Below, one piece after another: positions 1 to 5,895 of a DNA stretch of 9,157 nucleotides. Location: positions 1 to 9,157 of the forward strand of contig JAFAEA010000378.1 in assembly GCA_023424355.1 (NCBI GenBank), given 5' to 3'. The notes beneath the pieces were generated by a model. That model was not told where the DNA came from, made no database searches, and saw only the letters and a program-made list of their open reading frames with translations. Each line of letters opens with the position of its first letter. The first letter of the stretch is position 1. A program made the position numbers and the translations under genes. The stretch is from Chloroflexota bacterium. GTDB taxonomy: Bacteria > Chloroflexota > Chloroflexia > Thermomicrobiales > UBA6265.

Positions 1-1
1 C

Positions 2-394
2 GATGCCGGGGCCATGTTTCTGGGCTACATGCTGGGTGTGATCTCGATCATCGGCGGTGCCAAGATCGGCATGATGTTGCTGGTCCTCGGATTTCCGATT
101 ATGGATGGTCTCTACGTCACCATGAACCGTCTCATGAACGGTGCCGATGCGATGGAGCGAGATGTTCGCCACCTGCACCATCGTTTGCTTCGCGCCGGAT
201 TCAATCAGCCGCAGGTAGTGCTGATTTTCTCCGGAGTCTCAGGAATCTTTGGTGCGGCGGCGCTGCTGTTGCCCACGCGAGAATCCAAGCTGATCGCTCT
301 CGTGGCGCTGGGCTCTCTTCTCCTGCTGGTTATGTGGTGGCTGGCACGACATCCGGAAAAAGAAATCATCGAAAGCTCAACCCCGACCAATTGA
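2..394 (+). CDS. WecA/MraY-type undecaprenyl-phosphate phosphoglycosyltransferase, C-terminal part (5' end outside window)
   Basis: This is the last 130 codons of a polytopic membrane enzyme that would transfer a sugar-1-phosphate from a UDP-sugar to polyprenyl phosphate, the first membrane step of cell-wall or surface-polymer synthesis. The reading frame is open from base 2, so the ATG at 14 is internal. The opening residues DAGAMFLGYMLG match the DAGSxFLG segment of the glycosyltransferase 4 family, and VRHLHHRLL is the cytoplasmic histidine-rich motif (HxHH) typical of the WecA/TagO/MraY group. Three hydrophobic stretches fit membrane helices: one after the first motif, one around VVLIFSGVSGIFGAAALLL, and one near the end (LIALVALGSLLLLVMWWLA). 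The HLHH motif favours WecA/TagO over MraY, but the nucleotide-sugar specificity cannot be read from this fragment. The stop codon lies in the loop of a hairpin shared with the convergent small gene. Confidence 0.88.
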   Translation, partial: DAGAMFLGYMLGVISIIGGAKIGMMLLVLGFPIMDGLYVTMNRLMNGADAMERDVRHLHHRLLRAGFNQPQVVLIFSGVSGIFGAAALLLPTRESKLIALVALGSLLLLVMWWLARHPEKEIIESSTPTN

Positions 395-403
395 TCGGGG
401 TTG
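378..403. terminator. Hairpin at a convergent gene junction, possible bidirectional terminator
   Basis: A perfect 9-base-pair inverted repeat, CAACCCCGA (378-386) and TCGGGGTTG (395-403), encloses an 8-base loop that contains the TGA stop of the plus-strand glycosyltransferase. It lies 36 bases beyond the stop of the convergent small minus-strand gene. No T-tract follows directly on the plus strand. On the minus strand a T-rich run (TTTCTTTTT) starts about 13 bases after the stem. The position and GC-rich stem suit a shared terminator, but the imperfect tails keep this tentative. Confidence 0.5.
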
Positions 404-438
404 CTCTCGTCGTAATGATTGTTGGGCGGTTGCAGAAA

Positions 439-618
439 CTACTGCAGCAGGAGCTCGAGTTTGATACGGTCCTGATCGGATTTACCCTTGCTCACAAGAT
501 GAATCAGCATTGTGGCAAGCTGAAAGATGCTCTTGCCAAAGAATGCGCCGATCAAAAATCCGCCAAACAGTCCGATGATAATTCCGACCAGGAATGTAGC
601 CAGTTTGTTGTTGTTCAT
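439..618 (-). CDS. Small glycine-zipper membrane protein, 59 residues, function unknown
   Basis: A 59-codon frame begins with ATG at 618 and ends with TAG at 439. Translation starts MNNNKLATFLVGIIIGLFGG, giving a short polar N-terminus and then one hydrophobic helix of about residues 8-28. That helix carries regularly spaced glycines (G12, G16, G19, G20, G24, G28), a glycine-zipper pattern seen in small self-associating membrane proteins such as YtxH-like ones. The C-terminal 30 residues are amphipathic and charged (HLVSKGKSDQDRIKLELLLQ). An AGGA Shine-Dalgarno (625-628) lies 6 bases before the ATG. The gene follows rsfS by 30 bases on the same strand, so the two are probably co-transcribed. 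The longer plus-strand frame across this region lacks protein-like character and is treated as a shadow. I do not recognise a named family. Confidence 0.72.
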   Translation of the reverse strand: MNNNKLATFLVGIIIGLFGGFLIGAFFGKSIFQLATMLIHLVSKGKSDQDRIKLELLLQ

Positions 619-648
619 TGCCTATCCTGACCTTTGAGAACGTTGGAA

Positions 649-1023
649 TTACTGGATGGAAAGAAGTACAGGTGCACTTTCCCAGCGCCCTTCGAGATCG
701 TAAAACGCGCGCAACTCTTCGTCGAAGACGTGGACCACAACATCACCATAATCGACCAGCATCCAGCCGGATGTTGTGTCGCCCTCGGTGCGCAGTGGTT
801 CCTTACCTGCATCACCCATCTCATCGATGATCGCCCGGTAGATCGCGCGGAGCTGTCGCTCGTTTTCACCTGAGCAAATTACAAAGACATCCGCAACGCT
901 GGAGTGCTCGTGAATATCGATGACCTTGGTATCCGCCGCCGGTGTTTCCGCAATGATATCGGCAATATCCACGGCCAAAGCACGCGCTTCAGCGATTTGA
1001 TCCTGAGATGTTTTATCCGTCAC
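649..1023 (-). CDS. rsfS: Ribosomal silencing factor RsfS (Iojap/YbeB family)
   Basis: This 124-residue cytoplasmic protein belongs to the RsfS/Iojap/YbeB family. These proteins bind uL14 on the large ribosomal subunit, block subunit joining and reduce translation when nutrients are scarce. The diagnostic segments are present in order: VADVFVICSGENERQLRAI (residues 43-61), an EGDTTSGWMLVDYGDVVVHVF block (80-100), and the RAFYDLEGRWE tail (105-115). Length matches the usual 105-130 residues. The start is GTG at 1021-1023, preceded by a strong AAGGAG Shine-Dalgarno five bases upstream. The tRNA 3' end lies only 25 bases upstream of the start, so the gene probably shares a transcript with the tRNA, and perhaps with ctaA, and runs on into the small membrane protein. 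In many bacteria rsfS sits beside nadD; that link is absent here. Confidence 0.95.
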   Translation of the reverse strand: MTDKTSQDQIAEARALAVDIADIIAETPAADTKVIDIHEHSSVADVFVICSGENERQLRAIYRAIIDEMGDAGKEPLRTEGDTTSGWMLVDYGDVVVHVFDEELRAFYDLEGRWESAPVLLSIQ

Positions 1024-1048
1024 TCGGACTCCTTCGTCGTGTTCTTCC

Positions 1049-1123
1049 TGGTAGGCCCGGCAGGGTTCGAACCTGCGACCAAGGGGTTATGAGCCCCGTG
1101 CTCTACCGCTGAGCTACAGGCCC
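1049..1123 (-). tRNA. tRNA with CAT anticodon (tRNA-Met or lysidine tRNA-Ile2), CCA encoded
   Basis: The minus strand folds into a complete cloverleaf of 75 bases including an encoded 3' CCA. The acceptor strands are GGGCCTG and CGGGCCT with discriminator A. The D arm is GCTC-AGCGGTA-GAGC. The anticodon loop is CTCATAA with CAT at positions 34-36, the variable loop is TGGTC, and the T arm is GCAGG-TTCGAAC-CCTGC. The anticodon stem carries three G:C pairs next to the loop, as initiator tRNAs do. However, the D stem has a C11:G24 pair and the acceptor begins with a G1.U72 wobble rather than the C1xA72 mismatch of a classical bacterial initiator. An elongator Met tRNA or an Ile2 tRNA read after lysidine modification is therefore at least as likely. 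Positions 27 and 43 (C and U) do not pair. Confidence 0.93.
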
Positions 1124-1140
1124 AAACGTACCGTATACTC

Positions 1141-1171
1141 TGGCACCTGCACCTATTATGCCACGGTGCCA
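1141..1171. repeat. Inverted repeat across the ctaA stop codon
   Basis: TGGCACC (1141-1147) and GGTGCCA (1165-1171) form a perfect 7-base inverted repeat with a 17-base loop that contains the ctaA TAA (1156-1158). It sits 18 bases upstream of the tRNA 5' end on the minus strand. No U-tract follows, so it is not a convincing terminator. It could be an RNA-processing or attenuation structure between ctaA and the tRNA, or chance. Confidence 0.35.
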
Positions 1172-2139
1172 GTCAATTGACTTCCAACTGCAATACCCTC
1201 GGCAGACTCATCCGTGGACTCAATTGGTCTCCACGAAAGCCGGGTAGCGTCGCAGAGTACCACAAACAACACACTCATCCCAAAGGCGTGTGCAAGAGTT
1301 GCCATCAACGCCAATCCGGATTCCACAACAATGAGCCCAAAGATCGATTGCAGGATCACGAATGAGAATGCAATGAGACTGCTTCGATACAGCTCGGGCC
1401 GAGCCAAGCGCAGCCGGATTCCTTGAATGAGCAGTGCTACCAGCCACAGTGTAATTACCAGCGCCATGATTCTGTGGATGGTGTGGATCCCATGCAAGCC
1501 GCCAAATTCCGGAATCAGTTTGCCGTTACAGGTTGGCCAACTCGTGCAGGCAAGCTCCGCTCCCTTGTGTCGCACGTACGCACCGGAATAGGCGACAATA
1601 ATGGCAAGTACCGCTCCACTTGCTGCAATCCATTTGTATCCGTTCAGCAGCTTTTCATCTGCCGTTTTGGGGGCGATGGAAATCGTTTGGCCCTCGGGAC
1701 GTTCTTCGTTCAGAACAAATGCCAACAAGGCAGCCGACGCCAGGCAGACCAACGAAATTCCGAAGTGGGTCGCCATGACTTCAGGGGATTGTGGCCATTT
1801 CACCGCAGCTGCCCCCATCAGGCTCTGGAGCACCAACGTGCCCGCCATCATGGGTACCAGGACCAGCGTTTCACGATACCGGTGACGCATCGGCCAGGCC
1901 GCAATCGAAGTCGCGACGACCAGAAGCCCCTCGATTCCAGTAACGAAACGATGGCTGTATTCCGTGATGCTTTCGTAAGTGTTCTTGGGCAGCCAGCTTC
2001 CGTGACAGAGTGGCCAGTCCGATCCGCAACCGGCGCCGGAACCTGTGGATGTAACCCTTGCACCCATCAATAGCACGATCAACATGCCGATTGCTGTGGC
2101 TATCGCCAATCGTCGGGTAATTCGGATTCTTCGCTCCAC
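1156..2139 (-). CDS. ctaA: Heme A synthase CtaA (COX15/CtaA family), GTG start
   Basis: This eight-helix membrane enzyme oxidises the C8 methyl of heme O to the formyl of heme A for aa3-type cytochrome oxidase. From the GTG at 2137-2139 the protein has 327 residues. The two related four-helix halves are visible, with all expected residues: a first loop cysteine pair C38 and C45 (GCGSDWPLCHG), E60 and H63 in TEYSHR, H125 in MATHFG, a second cysteine pair C198 and C204 (CTSWPTC), H222 in IHTIHR and H284 in LAHAFG. These lie within a few residues of Bacillus subtilis CtaA positions C35, C42, E57, H60, H123, C191, C197, H216 and H278, which supports the GTG start. A GAGG Shine-Dalgarno (2146-2149) stands six bases before it. 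Upstream in-frame ATGs at 2289 and 2325 would add 50 or 62 residues, lack ribosome sites, and would erase the divergent intergenic region. Confidence 0.93.
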   Translation of the reverse strand: MERRIRITRRLAIATAIGMLIVLLMGARVTSTGSGAGCGSDWPLCHGSWLPKNTYESITEYSHRFVTGIEGLLVVATSIAAWPMRHRYRETLVLVPMMAGTLVLQSLMGAAAVKWPQSPEVMATHFGISLVCLASAALLAFVLNEERPEGQTISIAPKTADEKLLNGYKWIAASGAVLAIIVAYSGAYVRHKGAELACTSWPTCNGKLIPEFGGLHGIHTIHRIMALVITLWLVALLIQGIRLRLARPELYRSSLIAFSFVILQSIFGLIVVESGLALMATLAHAFGMSVLFVVLCDATRLSWRPIESTDESAEGIAVGSQLTGTVA

Positions 2140-2199
2140 GCGTTGCCTCGGTTTCAGATTGAAATCACGCGGGAACTCCCCCGCAACTTCCGCAATTCT

Positions 2200-2219
2200 A
2201 CGCCCATTCGAATAGGCGT
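2200..2219. promoter_or_regulatory. Near-perfect 20-base palindrome between divergent genes (candidate operator)
   Basis: ACGCCcATTCGAATaGGCGT is palindromic at 18 of 20 positions; the only mismatch is the C/A pair shown in lower case. It lies in the 176-base region between the ctaA start (2139) and the propeller gene start (2316), 61 bases and 97 bases from them. Two shorter repeats lie nearby, TTTCA-gat-TGAAA (2152-2164) and GCGGG-aactcc-CCCGC (2169-2184). The symmetry suits a dimeric transcription factor. I cannot name the regulator and found no convincing -35/-10 pair for either gene here. Confidence 0.5.
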
Positions 2220-2315
2220 GCACGGGAAGATAGTGAACCGAATCCAACTCTTCGGCGTTCTCACAACGGCGCCAACTGAATACGACCATGATGTACGAAC
2301 CAACAGGAGGCAGTC

Positions 2316-3824
2316 TTGTCACCATTCAACGCTTACACGAACCGTCGGGCCATCATTGCCGGATCGCTGGCAACAGTCGCTGCGATTCGCGCGACCAACG
2401 CCCAGACACCGGAATCTGAATCGGAACCAATTCCTGCGGAGGAACGGGAGTCGTTTCTCATTACCGGTGTGCTGGATTCCGGTGGGTTTGATCTGATCAG
2501 TGAGATTGAATCCTGGGATGCAGAGTTGAACCGTATCGGCTCGATTCCGATTCCGGAGTCATACGTCAGCCACGATCCAACCGGGAAGGATGGCGATGTG
2601 CTCATCACCACACTCTCGGGTTCCACGATTGTCGACCTCAAGATAGCGGACCGGAAGGATATCGCGTGGGACGGTGGAGATCCCGGATACCTTTCCCAGG
2701 TTCTCCCGGATGCAGGCCTTCCACGACACCCGAAGTACCTCATCGCCCAACTGTTTGATCTCACCGCTGTGCTGAAGGTCGATCTCGAGACGGGCGAGGG
2801 GAGTGACATTACCGAGGCACTCGCAAATCAGGATGTTGATCTGGTGACGACCATTGTTGACTATCCCAACGACGGCTCGATTGGAGCTATCTGGACCGGC
2901 GACAATGTTTACCTCGTCGATTTCGAGGATCCGGAGAACGTCCAAAAGCTGATCGGCGATGATGAAGGCTGGTATTCAACCACGGCGCAGCTGAGCCACA
3001 ACGGTGAGCATGTGATTTTCACCACCTATGATCCAGATCAGCGGGGGCAAGCAGCCAACGTCTATTTGCAGAATGTCGCTTCTGGTGAATACGAGAAGAT
3101 TCTTGAGGGGCACGCGTACACAACAGGCTTCTTCATTCCAAACGATCCCGAGAACTTCATGGCATTGTCTGCCGAGGGGCTTGAAATCCGCTCCCTTTCC
3201 GCCCCCGCGGAAACAGGAACGCTCATTCGGGAAGTGGGTCAGAACGGATGTCGTCCCAGCTGGCTCAATGTCGGCAAGAAACTGCTTTACGGCCATCGCG
3301 ATGTTCAGGACGGACCGTATAGCTGGATGATCGTGGACATGGAAACGCTTGAGTACACCGATCTGCCGGATCTTGGGGATATGCGCCCGATATGGCCGAA
3401 TCTCGGTTACTCGGCACCACAACATCTCTTGTTCCACGACGATACCCATGACGATGTGCCAGTCACCGTCGTTGGCCTGGATATCGAAAACGCAGAGACC
3501 TGGCCGGTGGTGGACGGTGTATATGTCTCCCAGCTCCACTCAATCTCGGCTTCTCGAACAGGAGACTGGTACACCGTTTCTGCACAGAATCGAGGCACCA
3601 ATGTCGGTGTGTGGCTGGTGAACATGAATGATCGCAGCCTCTATGAGTTCCCGGAAGATCAGGGAATGATCAGCGAGTACGCGGCAGTGAGCCCCGACGG
3701 AAACACTGTGGCCGTAACCTTTATCGAGGGTCGTCACGAAAGCAAGGGCACGTATGTGGCCAGCACAGACACTCCTGAAGATGTCACACGTATCTCTGAC
3801 TCTACGGTTCTTGGCTGGGTGTAG
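2316..3824 (+). CDS. Exported beta-propeller (TolB/PD40-like) protein with twin-arginine-type signal, TTG start
   Basis: This 502-residue protein starts at TTG (2316-2318), preceded by a perfect AGGAGG five bases upstream; no in-frame ATG or GTG competes. The N-terminus has the form of a twin-arginine signal: N9-R10-R11, a mildly hydrophobic alanine-rich stretch (12-24), R25 near the end as in Sec-avoiding signals, and a likely cut after A29 (ATNA-Q). The mature part is acidic and contains repeated strand-turn-strand blocks of PD40/TolB type. Examples are AQLSHNGEHVIFTTYDP near 224-240, CRPSWLNVGKKLLYGH near 312-327, HSISASRTGDWYTVSA near 408-423 and AAVSPDGNTVAVTFIEGR near 456-473. About six or seven blades are expected. 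No catalytic motif is visible, so a binding or sensing role outside the membrane is the most that can be said. Its 3' end overlaps the convergent acyltransferase gene by 23 bases. Confidence 0.85.
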   Translation: MSPFNAYTNRRAIIAGSLATVAAIRATNAQTPESESEPIPAEERESFLITGVLDSGGFDLISEIESWDAELNRIGSIPIPESYVSHDPTGKDGDVLITTLSGSTIVDLKIADRKDIAWDGGDPGYLSQVLPDAGLPRHPKYLIAQLFDLTAVLKVDLETGEGSDITEALANQDVDLVTTIVDYPNDGSIGAIWTGDNVYLVDFEDPENVQKLIGDDEGWYSTTAQLSHNGEHVIFTTYDPDQRGQAANVYLQNVASGEYEKILEGHAYTTGFFIPNDPENFMALSAEGLEIRSLSAPAETGTLIREVGQNGCRPSWLNVGKKLLYGHRDVQDGPYSWMIVDMETLEYTDLPDLGDMRPIWPNLGYSAPQHLLFHDDTHDDVPVTVVGLDIENAETWPVVDGVYVSQLHSISASRTGDWYTVSAQNRGTNVGVWLVNMNDRSLYEFPEDQGMISEYAAVSPDGNTVAVTFIEGRHESKGTYVASTDTPEDVTRISDSTVLGWV

Positions 3825-4803
3825 CCGGCAATCGGAACCAACCACTTCGTCCGTGCCATTCGCGGCCGGCTTTCAAGTGAGTGATCACCCCTAGTGCCAA
3901 TGAGGACTCCGGATGGATCGTATCGATATCGCGAACATGCTTTCCAAATACGAACTGCATGACCGAATCGCTGGCATCGTACGATCCATCCACGAGGGTG
4001 AACCGGTTCTGGAAGAGGATGATGTTCGAATCTTCGCGCAAGTAGTTCTTCAGTTGCGGATCGAGCAGCCAGGAGCCGCAGACCGCAAACTCCACCGGCC
4101 AATCCGGAAAATAGCGGGGAAAGAACTCTGTTGCCTGTCTGATCGATTCAGAGCAGGCAGCATCGTGAAATGGACCCATGAAATCCGGGATGTGCACCGA
4201 AAGCACATTGGTTTTCTCATTCGCTTCGAATCCGTGTTCATTCAATGAAGCAGCGATCTTATCGCCAGCGTGCTGCAGTTCGAACTGCAACCGGCCAAGG
4301 TGATAGATGACTCCTCGAAAATGGAGCATGAGCCACCACATCACACCCAGGCCACCTACGCCTTCGCGTTTCCGATGCACCCGAATATTCCTGCCGAGAT
4401 CAGCAAGCGTTGCCTGGGAAATTTTCTCCGGGATTCCAAGTGATTCGTGATATTCGCGCACAAACGGTAGGCATGCTGTCAGAAGCTGAACGTAGAAGTA
4501 TCGATGCTGCGGATCGTTGAAATCGGCCAGCGCGGCAAATCGAAAGTCGATCTCGATCTTGCCCATTGATCCAATCAGCAAAGCAGCACCTCGCTGCAGG
4601 AATTCATACAGCTCTGTCCCTGGCCTAGGAGTGGTGGCGATTACGAGATCAATATCTTCCTCTGGTACCTCCACGAACTGCAGCCAGGATTTCCAGGTCT
4701 CGGCATCTGGAATCTGAATCCGGGAAAGTTCCACCTGGGAAACACGATCGATGGCATCGAACCATGCCTGAGACTCTCGAGTATCCGCAAAAATCGAATG
4801 CAT
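3802..4803 (-). CDS. Uncharacterised GNAT-like acyltransferase (NAT_N/GNAT_C domain type)
   Basis: The product (333 residues from ATG 4803) matches the pattern of annotated 'acyltransferase domain-containing' proteins with an N-terminal NAT_N-like and a C-terminal GNAT-like domain. I recognise it by the characteristic segments (numbered from ATG 4836; subtract 11 for the chosen start): FRGVIYHLGRLQFEL (173-187), VLSVHIP plus a G-P-F segment (211-223), VCGSWLLDPQL (252-262), SNIILFQNRF (270-279) and FVFG (295-298). No signal peptide or membrane segment is seen, so it is probably cytoplasmic. Acyl donor and acceptor are unknown. The start at 4803 is preferred: it has AGGTGG nine bases upstream and lies about 35 bases inside a predicted transcript. 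ATG 4836 has no ribosome site and falls almost at the predicted transcription start. The gene is divergent from the oxidoreductase operon and may share its regulation. Its TAG lies inside the end of the convergent propeller gene. Confidence 0.82.
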   Translation of the reverse strand: MHSIFADTRESQAWFDAIDRVSQVELSRIQIPDAETWKSWLQFVEVPEEDIDLVIATTPRPGTELYEFLQRGAALLIGSMGKIEIDFRFAALADFNDPQHRYFYVQLLTACLPFVREYHESLGIPEKISQATLADLGRNIRVHRKREGVGGLGVMWWLMLHFRGVIYHLGRLQFELQHAGDKIAASLNEHGFEANEKTNVLSVHIPDFMGPFHDAACSESIRQATEFFPRYFPDWPVEFAVCGSWLLDPQLKNYLREDSNIILFQNRFTLVDGSYDASDSVMQFVFGKHVRDIDTIHPESSLALGVITHLKAGREWHGRSGWFRLPATPSQEP

Positions 4804-4844
4804 AGTTGGGTGCCACCTGTGTAATTTCCTGGCCATTAGACAGC

Positions 4845-4873
4845 ATCATGGTACTTCAAACCGATCCCATCAA
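4845..4873 (-). promoter_or_regulatory. Candidate sigma70-type promoter for the acyltransferase gene
   Basis: On the minus strand TTGATG (4868-4873) and CATGAT (4845-4850) are separated by exactly 17 bases, each matching four of six consensus positions. Transcription would begin near 4838, leaving a leader of about 35 bases before ATG 4803 with its AGGTGG site. This is a pattern match only. Confidence 0.45.
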
Positions 4874-4905
4874 TCACATGTTTTTACTTTGGAGTTCGAT
4901 GGTTA

Positions 4906-4934
4906 TTGACGCTACCGAATGGCAGTGATAGGCT
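4906..4934 (+). promoter_or_regulatory. Candidate sigma70-type promoter for the oxidoreductase operon
   Basis: TTGACG (4906-4911, five of six consensus bases) is followed after 17 bases by TAGGCT (4929-4934, a weaker -10). Transcription would begin near 4941, about 70 bases before ATG 5010 and just upstream of the palindrome at 4948-4966, where a bound repressor would block initiation or escape. It is back-to-back with the candidate acyltransferase promoter, with about 30 bases between the two -35 boxes. Confidence 0.5.
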
Positions 4935-4947
4935 CATGGAACTACAT

Positions 4948-4973
4948 TAGTTCGATGAGCGAACTATCGATAG
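4948..4973. promoter_or_regulatory. Overlapping palindromes at the operon start, candidate operator
   Basis: TAGTTCG-atgag-CGAACTA (4948-4966) is a perfect inverted repeat with 7-base arms. It overlaps a second perfect palindrome, CTATCGATAG (4964-4973). A copy of the half-site AGTTCGATG occurs at 4893-4901, on the other side of the -35 box, and again at 4949-4957. A palindrome just downstream of a promoter with an upstream half-site is a common repressor layout. The regulator is unknown and is not encoded in this window. Confidence 0.55.
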
Positions 4974-4993
4974 GGCATCACAAATGCCCGATC
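4969..4993 (+). promoter_or_regulatory. Hairpin in the 5' leader of the oxidoreductase operon
   Basis: GGGCAT (4973-4978) and ATGCCC (4984-4989) pair perfectly around a CACAA loop. The stem extends outward through one A.G mismatch to GAT/ATC (4969-4971 and 4991-4993). In RNA it would sit about five bases before the GGAG ribosome site at 4999-5002. It could modulate translation or be part of the DNA operator cluster; no known riboswitch fold is recognised. Confidence 0.4.
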
Positions 4994-5009
4994 ATACTGG
5001 AGCACTCTC

Positions 5010-5891
5010 ATGCGGATTGGTATCGTCGGTTCAGACAATTCCCACGCATTGGCATACGCCAAAATCGCGAATGTAGATAAGGCGTTCGAACCGTACCGAG
5101 TCACAATGATCTGCGGAGACGATCCGCAAAAAACGAAGGACGTGGCCTCGGAGGGCGAGATCCCCACCATTGTGGAGTCACCCCAGGAAATGATCGGCCA
5201 CATCGATGCAGCCATTGTGGTGAATCGACACGGTGGGCTCCACGCAGGCAACAGTATCCCATTACTGGAATCCGGCATTCCGGTCTATGTCGACAAGCCA
5301 TTCGCCGTGTCCCTCGATGACTGCGCCGATATGTTGGCTGCAGCAGAGCGAGGGAGTACCTGGGTGACATCGTTCTCTTCGCTTCGATACTCACTGGATA
5401 CCGCGGCACTGGAACAGGAGGCGAGCTCGTTCGGCCGTATTCGCGCCGCGCAGTTCGCGGGTCCATGCGATTTTGATAGTGAATATGCCGGTCCGTTTTT
5501 CTATGCAACGCATGTGGCCGACATTATGCTGCGCTTGATGAATGGCAACATCAATTCTCTATCAGCTGTGCAGGCTGGCCAGGGAGTGGCGGTGACCGTT
5601 CAGTTTGAAGACGACGCGCTGGCTGTCATCAACTACATGAATGATGCGCAATACCACTTCACGGCAACGCTCTTCGGAGAAAACGGCTACGCGCACCGTG
5701 AAATACTCGCTGGTCATGGTGCCTATACCACCGCGTTTGGTGTGTTTGTGCAGGCGCTGGAATCGAACACCCCGCCGATTCCACATGATCAACTGGATGT
5801 ACCCATTCGATTTGTCCATGCAATAAATCAATCTCTTGCCGGCAATGGGGATTCCGTTTCACTTGCCGACGTTACGCACGAAGAGGACTGA
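5010..5891 (+). CDS. Short Gfo/Idh/MocA-family NAD(P)-dependent oxidoreductase
   Basis: The 293-residue product has an N-terminal Rossmann fold beginning MRIGIVGSDNSHA, with G4 and G7 in the nucleotide loop. The family catalytic lysine appears in VDKPF (K96, the EKP-equivalent), and FYATHVADIM (164-173) supplies the active-site His168 and Asp171. Members oxidise or reduce hydroxyl groups of sugars, inositols and related compounds. The protein is shorter than the usual 330-390 residues because the C-terminal sheet domain is reduced. The glycine loop reads G-x-x-G-S-D-N-S-H rather than the usual GxGxxG. ATG 5010 has GGAG seven bases upstream. It is the first gene of a tight operon: the aminotransferase starts four bases after its stop. 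This order suggests it makes the ketone that the aminotransferase then aminates, although it could work in the reverse direction. The substrate is unknown. Confidence 0.88.
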   Translation: MRIGIVGSDNSHALAYAKIANVDKAFEPYRVTMICGDDPQKTKDVASEGEIPTIVESPQEMIGHIDAAIVVNRHGGLHAGNSIPLLESGIPVYVDKPFAVSLDDCADMLAAAERGSTWVTSFSSLRYSLDTAALEQEASSFGRIRAAQFAGPCDFDSEYAGPFFYATHVADIMLRLMNGNINSLSAVQAGQGVAVTVQFEDDALAVINYMNDAQYHFTATLFGENGYAHREILAGHGAYTTAFGVFVQALESNTPPIPHDQLDVPIRFVHAINQSLAGNGDSVSLADVTHEED

Positions 5892-5895
5892 ACCG

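Noticed and set aside
334..630. Plus-strand frame of 98 codons overlapping the glycosyltransferase end and the small minus-strand gene
   Set aside because: Its start lies inside the glycosyltransferase gene, its sequence has no membrane or domain character, and the opposite strand encodes a more convincing small protein with a ribosome site.
1129..1180. Possible tRNA promoter between ctaA and the tRNA (TTGACT and a TATACG-like box on the minus strand)
   Set aside because: The two boxes are about 33 bases apart and the closer CATAAT box is only 10 bases from TTGACT; neither spacing suits sigma70.
1423..2073. 216-codon plus-strand frame opposite ctaA
   Set aside because: It lies wholly antisense to a gene with all CtaA catalytic residues; the composition is rich in Q, R, H and N as expected from a shadow frame.
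2976..3539. 187-codon minus-strand frame opposite the propeller gene
   Set aside because: No domain is recognisable, and the plus-strand gene has a signal peptide, propeller repeats and a strong ribosome site.
3823..3871. AGCCGGC/GCCGGCT inverted repeat followed by TTT as a terminator of the propeller gene
   Set aside because: The loop is 35 bases long and the T run is only three, so a working intrinsic terminator is unlikely.
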